Of a stretch of 64,000 nucleotides of DNA, positions 8,464 through 17,194 are shown piece by piece. This DNA is from Xenorhabdus doucetiae (GTDB taxonomy: Bacteria > Pseudomonadota > Gammaproteobacteria > Enterobacterales > Enterobacteriaceae). Below the pieces are notes generated by a model, which saw only the letters and a list, made by a program, of their open reading frames with translations, made no database searches and was not told where the DNA came from. A program made the translations under genes and the position numbers. The DNA lies in the NCBI RefSeq assembly GCF_000968195.1, contig NZ_FO704550.1, positions 3,906,001-3,970,000 of the forward strand, given 5' to 3'. The number at the start of each line of letters is the position of its first letter. Position 1 is the stretch's first letter.

Positions 8464-8997
8464 TTAAAGTAAAGAAGAAAGTTTTTCTAAATAGTCAATA
8501 CCATTAATGATCCAATATTTTTCTTTCTTAGGCAGAATGTCCTCATCAAATTTGCGCATAAAGTCAACAAACTCACCACTCCAACCATCAGGTACATATT
8601 TCTCTACAGGTGTTTTTTCTGCATATGGATAGCACGCACTTAATTTTTTTGAATCAAAATCAATAAATGCCATTGGAAATAGTTCGGCAGAATCCCAAAT
8701 AGAGGATGATTTCTTTATTTTTTCCCTGAATCCATCTAGTTTTTTGCTATCTACTTTGAAAGGCAAAAGATTTTCAAGAAATTTATCTTTAGTATCATCG
8801 TTTACAATTAAAATGCCGAATCTATCATCGGCACTATCTTCTGGACAATCCATGCCAATTTCAAGGAAAGAGTTATGCCATTTCTGTCTGTCTAATACCC
8901 ATATCTCTCTGTCTGCTTGATACCATTCAATAAAACTATTGTTTTTTATAGCAACAACGACATTATCGTCCGCTAATAAATCATCACCTTCAAACAT
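8464..8997 (-). CDS. Probable immunity protein for the Rhs tip at 9015
   Basis: 177 residues, very acidic, no recognised family. It lies 17 bp downstream of the Rhs fragment in the same direction, the standard place for cognate immunity. A diverged paralogue (32284-32844) lies just downstream of a homologous toxin tip, which supports a toxin-immunity pairing. Conserved blocks shared by the two include AFIDFD, KLSACYPY and FMRKFDEDILPKKEKYWII. Confidence 0.7.
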   Translation of the reverse strand: MFEGDDLLADDNVVVAIKNNSFIEWYQADREIWVLDRQKWHNSFLEIGMDCPEDSADDRFGILIVNDDTKDKFLENLLPFKVDSKKLDGFREKIKKSSSIWDSAELFPMAFIDFDSKKLSACYPYAEKTPVEKYVPDGWSGEFVDFMRKFDEDILPKKEKYWIINGIDYLEKLSSLL

Positions 8998-9014
8998 AAG
9001 TCACCTCAATTCAT

Positions 9015-10174
9015 TTATTTCTGCACTTTCCCAGAGCCTGGAATTGCGTTTTCTTCTAGCCACTTACTCCATACACTAGGCAATTCATAAGAGTCCCCTG
9101 GGGTTGTTGGATCTACTTTTTTAGGAGCCATTTGATTTTGGTTTAATGGATTTTTTTTATAACCATTTTGAGGTATGGCATTTTCTTTAATGAGCTTATC
9201 GAGCCAGTTGGGTATTTTAAACGAAACAATCTCGGCAGTAGGCCCCCTAATATTCTTAAAATGCTCCGCATGCTTAGTATCACCAATACTAATATTTAAA
9301 GTGCCATCTTTAATTCTAGGTTTTCCTGCATCATCTATTCTTATTAAGAAGCGACTTGCATTGGGATATTCTCCTCCTTGAACTCGGAACACAGTGACGG
9401 AATCACCTGTCGAAGTTCCACACAAACCCCAAGGATCGACCCACGATACCGGATTATGCACATATGAATAAGGATTAAAACCACTCGCCAAATTCAGCGG
9501 ATCGGGCGAGATATACTGCGCTGTCTCCGGCGAGTAATAACGATGAAAATTATAGAATAACCCGCTCTCTTCATCCTCATATTGCCCTAAAAACCTGAAA
9601 TTGCACCCAACGTGATAATCCGGGTCGTTCGAGGCAATGACCTGCGATTTCTCGGCTTTTCCCCACGTCTTCAACCGCTGCGCCCAGACCAGTACGCCCT
9701 GCTCATTCAACATTTCGCGCACGGTGCCCTGATGGTCGCTGACGATGTAATGCAGCTTGCCTTTTTCAAAGCGCGCGGATGGCGTGAGCGCCCCCGGTTC
9801 GTACAGCCAGCGCACGCGGCTGTCCAGTGCCAGCGAGCCATCGGCGTAAACCGGCGTTTCTTCGATAAGCTGGTCACCGCTCCACAAGTATTCCTGCCCG
9901 TAAATGGCCGTGGCGCGCGGAGTCAGGTCCGGCCGGCCATTTAACCACCTTTGCAGGTTGGTCGCCGTGAGTTTTCCGTCGTGAACCTTGAGCTTACGTA
10001 TTCGTCTGCCAAACGGATCATAGGCATAGTGCCAGCGCGAGCCGTCCGGGGTTTCGACGTGGGTAAGCTGGTTTTGCGTATCCCAGCGGTAGCGCCAGGT
10101 TTGTGGGCGGAAGCCATCCCGCTGCTCGGTTTTTTCCACCAAACAGCCATTGTCATCATAGCGATAGCGGATAA
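9015..10174 (-). pseudogene. Rhs fragment: last core repeats plus a C-terminal toxin tip of unknown type
   Basis: The frame begins inside the Rhs core (RYRYDDNGCLVEKTEQRDG) immediately after the cassette hairpin; no start codon with a ribosome binding site and no N-terminal region are present. The core ends at VDPWGL, where Rhs proteins cut off their tip. The tip (about 130 residues) starts TVFRVQGGEYPNASRFLIR and ends WLEENAIPGSGKVQK. It is not confidently assigned; the FRVQGG start is only loosely reminiscent of ADP-ribosyltransferase-like tips. It is probably a silent tip reservoir that could recombine into a full-length rhs gene. Break point GCGGATA is at 10169-10174. Confidence 0.75.
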
Positions 10175-10183
10175 AAACAATCA

Positions 10184-10213
10184 AGCCGGAAGATCACAGG
10201 GATCTTTCCGGCT
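10184..10213 (-). terminator. Shared effector-cassette hairpin
   Basis: AGCCGGAAGATC...GATCTTTCCGGCT with a 4-base loop region. It follows the CdiI-like gene (stop at 10260) and directly abuts the truncated Rhs fragment on the other side, so it is also a recombination boundary. Confidence 0.7.
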
Positions 10214-10259
10214 CTTATTTGGTTGTTTATATAACTGATATTTAGATTTAGCTTTAAGC

Positions 10260-10538
10260 TTATGATCTTAGATAATTTTGTATATCCACAAGCCAATTGA
10301 TACAGTCAGCTTTATCTTCAAAATAAATATTTGTGCTATCTATAATTTCATCCAATGGAAAAGACCCATCTTTTACTAATAAAGATATTTCATCTAAAGT
10401 TTCGTTAATCACCGCATTACTGGTGACTTTCTTGAAAGAAATGACTATTTCTTCATCAGTAAGCTCTTCAAAGTCTGCATCAGGAAACCATGCACCAAAA
10501 AAGTTATATAAATTATTATATTTTTCTCGAAAAATCAT
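10260..10538 (-). CDS. CdiI-family immunity protein for the RNase A-like toxin
   Basis: 92 residues, strongly acidic, with the pattern FFGAWFPDADFEELTDEEIVISFKK typical of the small CdiI immunity family that partners RNase A-like CDI toxins. It starts 3 bp after the stop of the Rhs gene that carries such a tip. Acidic charge fits binding to a basic RNase active site. It appears intact although the Rhs core upstream is frameshifted. Confidence 0.75.
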   Translation of the reverse strand: MIFREKYNNLYNFFGAWFPDADFEELTDEEIVISFKKVTSNAVINETLDEISLLVKDGSFPLDEIIDSTNIYFEDKADCINWLVDIQNYLRS

Positions 10539-10541
10539 AAA

Positions 10542-13065
10542 CTACCCCGGGAATGAAGTTAATATATGGTATTTACCGTCACCAGTACTCTTAAGAATAA
10601 CTCGTGCATTTGTAGCATCGGTCATCACAGGATTTTTCCTTTTTACACCCCTACCAATAATATCAACACCTGTATGATCTAATCTTAATTTATCGCCAGC
10701 CTGCGCGCTTCTTGCCCAAGCGTTAACAGTATTTCTATTATCCTTGATCGTTTGTGATATGACTTTTTCAGCAATACTGCCGTTGGTATAAGTACTTGAA
10801 CCACTAATTCTTCGGCTAGAAGCTAAACGGTCCAGTAATTGAGCGTCAGTTTTTCCAACGTGCCTTTCTATAGCATGCCCGCCTGCTTTTTCATGATGTT
10901 TAAGCCACGTTGGCTGAGTTGAAGGAAAATTAGACGACTCTCTGGCTGCCTTACTTGCTGATATATTGTCAAGAACATGTTGCTTATCAACTTTCGACGT
11001 TCCGCACAACCCAAAGGGGTCAACCCAAGACAGCGGATTATCGACATAGCCATAAGGATTAAAACCGCCTGCCAAGTTCAGGGGATCTGCCGAGATATAC
11101 TGCGCCGTCTCAGGATTATAGTAACGAAAACGGTTATAATACAACCCGCTCTCCTGATCCTCATATTGGCCGCAGAACCTGAAATTGCACCCAACGTGAT
11201 AATCCGGATCGTTCGAGGCAATGACCTGCGATTTCTCGGCTTTTCCCCACGTACTCAGCCGCTGCGCCCAGACCAGCGTGCCGTTTTCATTGAGCATCTC
11301 GCGCACGGTGCCCTGATGGTCGCTGACAATATAATGCAGCTTGCCCTTTTCAAAACGGGCGGACGGTGTGAGTGCCCCCGGTTCGTACAACCAACGCACG
11401 CGGCTGTCCAGTGCCAGCGAGCCATCGGCGTAAACCGGCGTTTCCTCGATAAGCTGGTCACCGCTCCACAGGTATTCCTGCCCGTAAATGGCCGTGGCGC
11501 GCGGGGTCAGGTCCGGCTTGCCGTCCAGCCACCGTTGCAGGTTGGTCGCCGTCAGCTTTCCATCGTGAACCTTAAGTTTCCGGATCCGTCGCCCAAAAGC
11601 ATCGTAGCAATAATGCCAGCGCGAACCGTCCGGCGTTTCGCAGTAGGTGAGCTGGTTTTGCGTATCCCAGCGGTAGCGCCAGACCTGCGGGCGGAAGCCA
11701 TCCCGGTGCTCGGTTTTTTCCACCAGACGGCCATTGTCATCATAGCGATAGCGGATATCACCTTGCTGCACCACCCGCCCGGCTTTTTGGCGTTGGGTCA
11801 TTTGTTCCATCGCGCCGTGGGCATCGACCAGCAAGTGCCGACTCAGGTTGCCGTTGGCATCGTAGCCAAACTGCTCCTCATGGGGGCGATTGCCGTCAAA
11901 CAGGGTATGCAGGATTTGGTCGTTGGCATTATAGCGGTAGCGGGTTTGCCCCCAGCGGCTGTCGTCAATCACCCGCACATTATGGGCACGGTCATATTGC
12001 CAGCTGCGGTTGACGGCAGAGGCTTGCGGCGGAAAATGCGGGTCATTTTGTGCCAGTGTTTCCCGGAAAAAAGGGGGTGGCCTGCCCTGCCGATTGATGC
12101 GCCAGCAAGCCGGTTGCGGTGTAGCGGCTGGCAAGAATAAAGCCGTTGGCACTTTCGCGTACTGTTTCCCTGCCTAAGGCGTCATGCTGCAAGGTCAGCG
12201 GCGCATGTTGGTTAAGCTGAAAGTGGTTCAGTTGCGCCAGCGGGTTGTAGCCAAAATGCAGGGTGTTGTCATCCAGTTGTTCGCTTAACGGCTGCCCCGT
12301 CAGCGTATCCCAGGTCCGGCGGATTTCCCGCCCGTTGATACGCTCACAGGTCGGCAGGCCAGTGTCCTTGTCATACTCAAACTCGACCACCGCATCGGCA
12401 TTGGTGGCTTTCACCAGTTGGTACCGCTTGTTGTATTCGTAACGGGTGGTTGCCGTGAGCTTAAGTTCCCCGTCCACCGGCTGCCAGCTTTCCTGTCTGA
12501 CCAGCAAACCGGCGGCGGAATAGCGCCAGCGAAGTTGCTGGCCATCAGGGTATTGAGTCAGTACACGGCGTCCCAGTTTATCGTACTGATATTCAAGGGT
12601 ACGGCCGGTAAAATCAGTTTCCCGGATAATTTGCCCGGCCGCGTCCCGCTCATAACGGTATACCTCCCCGGTGGAGGCGGTGACGCTACTCAGCCGGGTG
12701 AGCTTGTCGTAGCCAAATTTCAGGGTGGTGCCATCGGGGCGGGTGACGGTGGTCAGCAGGTCAAACGCGCCGTAAGTGTAGCGGGTGGTAAGCCCTTCGC
12801 CGTCCGTCACCGCCACCACGCGCCGCTCGCTGTCGTAGGCCAGTGTTTGCGTGACGCCGTCAGCGAGGGTGATTTCGCTCAGGCTGCCGTTGCTGAGGCT
12901 GGCATGGTCAGGGCTGTATTGGTAGCGGGTCTCCTGTTTCAGCGCATCGGTAAAACGGCGCAGGCGGCCCAGTGCATCCAGCTCCAGCCCGGTGGTTTCG
13001 CCGTCCGGCGTCATCACGGCGGCGAGGCGCTGGTGTTCATCATAGGCGTAGTGCCACGCCCGGCC
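10542..13065 (-). pseudogene. Rhs protein with RNase A-like CDI tip; N-terminus missing and core frameshifted
   Basis: The first half of the protein is absent: the frame starts mid-core (RAWHYAYDEHQR) at a junction with a vasL fragment. A one-base gain in a T-run near 12065 (CCCCCTTTTTT against CCTCCTTTTT in intact copies) breaks the core into two frames. The tip after VDPFGL contains HEKAGGHAIERHVGKTDAQLL, TYTNGSIAEKVI, LDHTGVDIIGRGV and YHILTSFPG. These are the motifs of the bacterial RNase A-like (CDI) nuclease, including the AIERHVG catalytic histidine block. Tip and immunity are intact, but no full-length product can be made from this locus. Confidence 0.85.
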
Positions 13066-13069
13066 AACC

Positions 13070-13140
13070 GGCGCAGCAGTTCTTCCAGCGGCACCTCACT
13101 GCCGTGGCTGCGCTGGATATCGTAGACGGCGGTTTTCAGG
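13070..13140 (-). pseudogene. vasL fragment
   Basis: About 70 bp encoding YDIQRSHGSEVPLEELL, identical in kind to the C-terminal part of the vasL genes at 44168 and 56293. It is joined out of frame to Rhs on one side and to tssM on the other. The vasL-to-tssM joint is the same as that at 26119, so both loci descend from one deletion event. Confidence 0.85.
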
Positions 13141-15307
13141 TATCGTTTAAGATCCGCTCCTGATCTTTAGCACTGTACTGGTCATGCGCCGCGGACGACC
13201 CCGCTCCGCCGGCGGTGTCCGGATTCGGCTTCGTGATATTGAGCACCCAACTGTCCATCTCGGTCAGTTTGGTCAGTTCATCTTTCTGCCGGACGAAGTA
13301 ATCCGTCAGGCCGAGGCGGGTCAGCAACTGCGGGATCACCAGGCGTTTTTCATTGCTGGCCACAAACACATCGTCAAAGCTGGGGCCAATCTGGTCACGC
13401 AGGTTGAGCGGCGCCGGCAGGCTGTCCTGCGCCCGGATACGCAGGTTCTGGTACACCCGCTGCTTGACGGAAAGCGCTTTCAGCTCCTCCTGCGCCTGCC
13501 GGATCGGTTTGACAAACGGGGCAAAGTGGGCCATGGCCTCTTTGTCCCCGTTATCGCGCAGGGTCTTCCAGTCGGTCCGGTCGAGGGCGTAATCCAGGTG
13601 GGTCAGCAACGCCTCCTGCACATCCCGCTGGCCGTTGAAGGCCTGGCTCCAGCGCGTGCGCATATACTGGGCAACCAGGCCGGGGTTGCGTTTGCTTTTA
13701 TCTTCCATCATGCGCATCACCCGCAGGATTTCGAGTTTTTCCTCACTGCCGGCCGGGGCCTGCTTCAGGTCATCCAGCAACCCCCGCATCAGTGCCGGCA
13801 GGAAACGCTGCTCCAGCAGTTTCAGGTAGGTGCCTTCCACATACGGCCCGACCCCGCCGCCCTGATACAGCGCCATGTCGGTCAGGAAGGATTTGTTCTC
13901 GTGATAGTTGCCGTAAGCCAGCGTCGCATCCCGGATCGGGTTCAGCAGCGGCAACTGGAGGTTGCCGTCATGGTCATCCCCTTTCGGCGGCGGCACGGAC
14001 AGGAAATTTTTCGCCTGCGCCAGCACTTCTTCCCCCGCCCGGTAGTTTTTCTGGTAGAAGTAATGCCAGCCGCCCCACATCGCCAGCACGACCAGCGCAC
14101 TGACCGTGGAGAAGGTGTACAACTGGCGGCGGTTGCGGCTCAGCCAGATGCGGTTCTCCGCCGCCAGGTTCGGTTCGGCCAGCAGGACCTCTTCGAACAG
14201 GGAATGGGTAAAGAACGGCAGGGTGTCGCCCGCCGGCCAGGTGGGAAACGCCTGCGCCCCCAGGTGGTACTGCGCCGAGGCGGACTGGGTGAACAGATCA
14301 TCCATCTGCCCCACCTGATGCGCCGAGGTCAGGTAGACGCCGCGCAGGGTCGGGCGGTGGTGTTCATCGTTATACAGGATATCGTCCAGCATCTGGGCGA
14401 TGTAGCTGTGCAGCCCCTGGATCTGGCGGGTGAAACTGAACAGGGCGGCCCGCTGGTTGGCATCGACGTTGTTCAGCATCATGTCCGGCATCGCGGTATT
14501 CAGGTTGGCCATCCACTGTTTCCAGAACGCCTCCAGCTCACTGCGCCACGCTTTTTCATCGCGGTTGTTGAGGCTGAAGGTCACACCCAAAATCTGGTCG
14601 CGCAATTGGCGATCCAGCGACTGGTACAGGGCCTCAAAGCCGTGCAGCAGGTCGATTTTGGTCATCACCAGATAGAGAGGCAACTGGCTGTGGAAGGTCA
14701 GGCGGACGTCTTGCAGACGCTGGTGGATTTCCCGCACATAGCGTTCACGCTGTTCGCGGCTGTCGCTCATCAGCCGCAGGGTATCCACGGTCAGAATAAT
14801 GCCGTTGAGCGGCTGGCGCTGACGGTTTTCCGCCAGCCAGTTCAGCAACGCTTCCCACAGGCGGCTGTGGATTTGGGGTTTGTCGCTGTTAAGCGGGACG
14901 GGCTGGTCAATCAACTGCCCCTTCGGATCGATGATCACCGCTTTTTCCCCCAGCCAGCAGCGCAGCATCAGGGGAACGTCGCCATCCTGACGCAAATATT
15001 CGGGGGCCGCGATTTCGGACAGCTTCACCCCTTCCTTGATCAGTGAGGTCTTGCCGCTCTTCTGGCTGCCGATGACCATGTACCACGGCCGTTCATACAG
15101 GTAATTGTAGGCATCCAGATGGCGTTGCAACTGGGATTTCCAGTGGTCGAGGTAGCGATCCTGATGTTCAATGTCCACCCGAACCGGATCAAACACTTTC
15201 AGTTCAACGTCAAGGTTGAGCTTTTCCAGTGTCCGCAGGCGACGCCACGCTTTCATGCCGATCCAGCCCAACACCATCATCATAATGAGGGCGGTGGCCA
15301 GCCAGCG
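13141..15307 (-). pseudogene. tssM fragment (central part)
   Basis: A long frame matching TssM from residue ~69 (WLATALIMMMVLGW) to LNDIHE, where a junction introduces a stop. It keeps the Walker A motif GSQKSGKTSLI and two membrane segments. It lacks the first membrane segment and the whole C-terminal third, including the outer periplasmic part. At its 5' end it is joined in frame to a short regulator-gene piece (encoding FGIYCHIM). It is a relic rather than a working TssM; the intact gene is at 57740. Confidence 0.88.
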
Positions 15308-15376
15308 ATGCTTCATTATATGGCAATAAATACCGAACACGTTCCCATTGTGAATGATATGACACGTATTTTCGGC
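15305..15376 (-). pseudogene. T6SS regulator gene fragment (scar)
   Basis: The minus strand encodes FAEN...HNGNVFGIYCHIM, matching FAEHVQHFINNENMFGIYC of the regulator at 63458. Stop codons lie immediately upstream. It is one of five such fragments at tssM junctions. Confidence 0.75.
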
Positions 15377-15413
15377 GAAAAAGACAATTTACTGCGTGAG
15401 TTAACACATTCCA

Positions 15414-15585
15414 TTGAAGGGGATGTATATCCAGTATTTATTTTGCGAGCGGCTTCGCAAAGAGCAGTTATTGATGATGAAAGTTTGCAGGCAGGCGTAA
15501 AGTAGGCAGTGAAATCTGAACGCGGCTTTACCGTGGTGGAACACGATAAAACCGCTAACCGCAACAACTAATCAGGATAGTTATT
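15414..15585 (+). promoter_or_regulatory. symE leader: candidate promoter, palindrome and two hairpins (copy B)
   Basis: TTGAAG and TATTTA spaced by 15 bp frame a GGATGTATATCC palindrome, weakly similar to a LexA box. Further down, GCGGCTTTACCGTG (15522-15535) faces CACGATAAAACCGC (15542-15555) around loop GTGGAA. Then AACTA...TAGTT encloses the ribosome binding site with loop ATCAGGA. Leader identical in both loops to copy D at 30128. Confidence 0.5.
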
Positions 15586-15923
15586 ATGGCTAACGCGCAT
15601 TCTAATGCAGAAACCTGCATTTACAAAATTTCCCAACCTGAACGGTATCAGAAAGTTGTATACCGCCCGAAAGGACCTAACCGCACCATTCCCGCCATTA
15701 ATTTAAGTGGAAACTGGCCTAGTGAAGCCGGATTTTCTGTCAATGATCCGTTAAAATCAGGGTGATGCCGGGTTGTCTGATCATTACCGCCCAAAACTTA
15801 CATACCCTGTGGCACTGCCTCAAAAGCATGAACCAAGGTGAGTGGGATGAGATTGCCATCGTCGATTGGTTGCGGCAATTTCCCGGTGAATTGAAGAAAA
15901 CACCACTGGGAAAAACCCGTTAA
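15586..15923 (+). pseudogene. symE copy with a one-base frameshift
   Basis: 338 bp against 339 bp in intact copies. CCGTTAAAATCAGGG replaces CCGTTAAAAATCAGGG, a one-base loss in an A-run, which puts a TGA shortly after. The N-terminal 60 residues and all downstream sequence are otherwise conserved (one Leu to Pro change in the NWLSEAG block). Its leader and its partner gene remain intact. Confidence 0.9.
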
Positions 15924-16065
15924 TATTCTGTTTTATAATCAGAAATAGAAAATCACCATAGACAACTTGAACCGTTTCCTTGTCCCTCACGGCCATTTTT
16001 TTATTTTGGGAAGCGGTTCGCATTTATGTCACGCTAACACGCTAAATAGCACAAGGAATGTATTT

Positions 16066-16443
16066 ATGGATCTCCGTCTTTCATCTCACCTTGCTGAACT
16101 GCCGGAATGTGTGATCAGTGGCAACACGCTCAACCAGATTGGTTTTTCTGCCAATGCGCTGTTCCATATCGCGCAATTTGCTAATGGTTTGATGTTGTCC
16201 CTGATTGAGCCAGAAACCGAACCGGATCTCGCCACGTTGATCCACAATGCTGAAAACCACCCTTATCAGGGGATCGATTGGGTACGCGAAAATGGCGAGC
16301 TTTATCTGGCAGGTGACTGGCTGACAGAAAGCGGCTTGTTGGATCATCCCGTGACGCTGGAAACAGCCTATGGCTTGATCGTCTTGCGGGCTGACCCACA
16401 GCCTCAAACAGCAATACCAGCGCCAGCGGGCACAAATCAGTGA
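16066..16443 (+). CDS. SymE-partner protein, double AbrB-like (copy b)
   Basis: 125 residues. Two related halves are visible: ISGNTLNQIGFSANALFHIAQFANGLMLSL and LAGDWLTESGLLDHPVTLETAYGLIVL. Each resembles the SymE core LSGNWLSEAGFSVNDPLKI...GCLIITA. Start chosen at 16066 after AAGGA (9 nt). The C-terminal tail PQPQTAIPAPAGTNQ is specific to this copy and 27106. In the +1 frame the same DNA encodes a basic coil (LKQQYQRQR...ISEIKLRMRELI) that ends at a later stop, suggesting an old or programmed frameshift. Possibly a DNA- or RNA-binding partner, antitoxin or second toxin. Confidence 0.7.
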   Translation: MDLRLSSHLAELPECVISGNTLNQIGFSANALFHIAQFANGLMLSLIEPETEPDLATLIHNAENHPYQGIDWVRENGELYLAGDWLTESGLLDHPVTLETAYGLIVLRADPQPQTAIPAPAGTNQ

Positions 16444-16500
16444 AATTAAGCTGCGGATGCGTGAACTGATAGAGGATTACAAGGCAGGGTGATGATCAAA

Positions 16501-16530
16501 AGCCGGAAGATCATGCGAATCTTTCCGGCT
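16501..16530 (-). terminator. Shared effector-cassette hairpin
   Basis: AGCCGGAAGAT...ATCTTTCCGGCT, with TTATAAT following on the plus side. It lies between the convergent SymE-partner gene and immunity gene and could terminate both. Confidence 0.7.
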
Positions 16531-16561
16531 TTATAATGTGAATTATGTTTTAATTATTAAG

Positions 16562-17191
16562 TTAAAAACTACCACATGGAAATAATTTAGATAAAGTGCT
16601 CTTATAATATGCTATTTCATCTTGATTGTTAAGTTTAGAACTTGATTTATAAAAATAAAGACTTAGCCAATAAACACGAACATATGAGAAGTATTCATGT
16701 TTGTTTTTCTCTGAAATTTCAATGATTGAATCCAAGGTGTTTATTATTCCATCATTGCATTGTTCTTTATTTAAAGCCCCTTTGGTAAATTTTTTAAGAT
16801 CCATATAGGTATCTTTAAATCTTTGGGCACTCAAATAGTTTTCTGGTTCATCATAATTAACAAACAAAGCCGATTCGATATCCTGAATAAGGATATCATC
16901 GATTAAATCAGATTTTTCATATCTCATATTCCTAATACACTCAATGAGTTTTTTACTCTGAACAGACTCGACTACAGAGATAATCACTGGTTCGTGAAAC
17001 AAAATTTCAAGGTATTGATCTTCAATAGAGCTGTAGATATGTGTAAGAAAATCATCATCAACATCAATTAGTTCAATAATCGGCCAGAAAAAACTCTCAT
17101 GGAAATTAAACCACATATTAAAAGAAAGTATTTCATCGCACTTCCTTCTAATTTCACGAATTCTATGTTCTATATTCATATAATCCATCAT
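16562..17191 (-). CDS. Probable immunity protein for the EndoU-type Rhs tip
   Basis: 209 residues (start may instead be the second Met, or MNIEH), AT-rich, predicted helical and soluble; no family recognised. It begins 3 bp after the stop of the EndoU-tipped Rhs gene and ends at the shared hairpin, the position of cognate immunity in every cassette here. Confidence 0.75.
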   Translation of the reverse strand: MMDYMNIEHRIREIRRKCDEILSFNMWFNFHESFFWPIIELIDVDDDFLTHIYSSIEDQYLEILFHEPVIISVVESVQSKKLIECIRNMRYEKSDLIDDILIQDIESALFVNYDEPENYLSAQRFKDTYMDLKKFTKGALNKEQCNDGIINTLDSIIEISEKNKHEYFSYVRVYWLSLYFYKSSSKLNNQDEIAYYKSTLSKLFPCGSF

Positions 17192-17194
17192 ACA

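Noticed and set aside
13184..15046. Long plus-strand open frame (620 codons) opposite tssM, and a similar one at 58832-60886
   Set aside because: Shadow of the GC-rich tssM codons; histidine/glutamine/arginine-rich low-complexity product, no start signal, and it repeats wherever tssM does.
15305..15345. GTG-initiated functional short TssM beginning MFGIYCHIMKHRW
   Set aside because: The first residues come from the regulator fragment, there is no ribosome binding site, and the protein lacks the C-terminal periplasmic region; treated as a relic.
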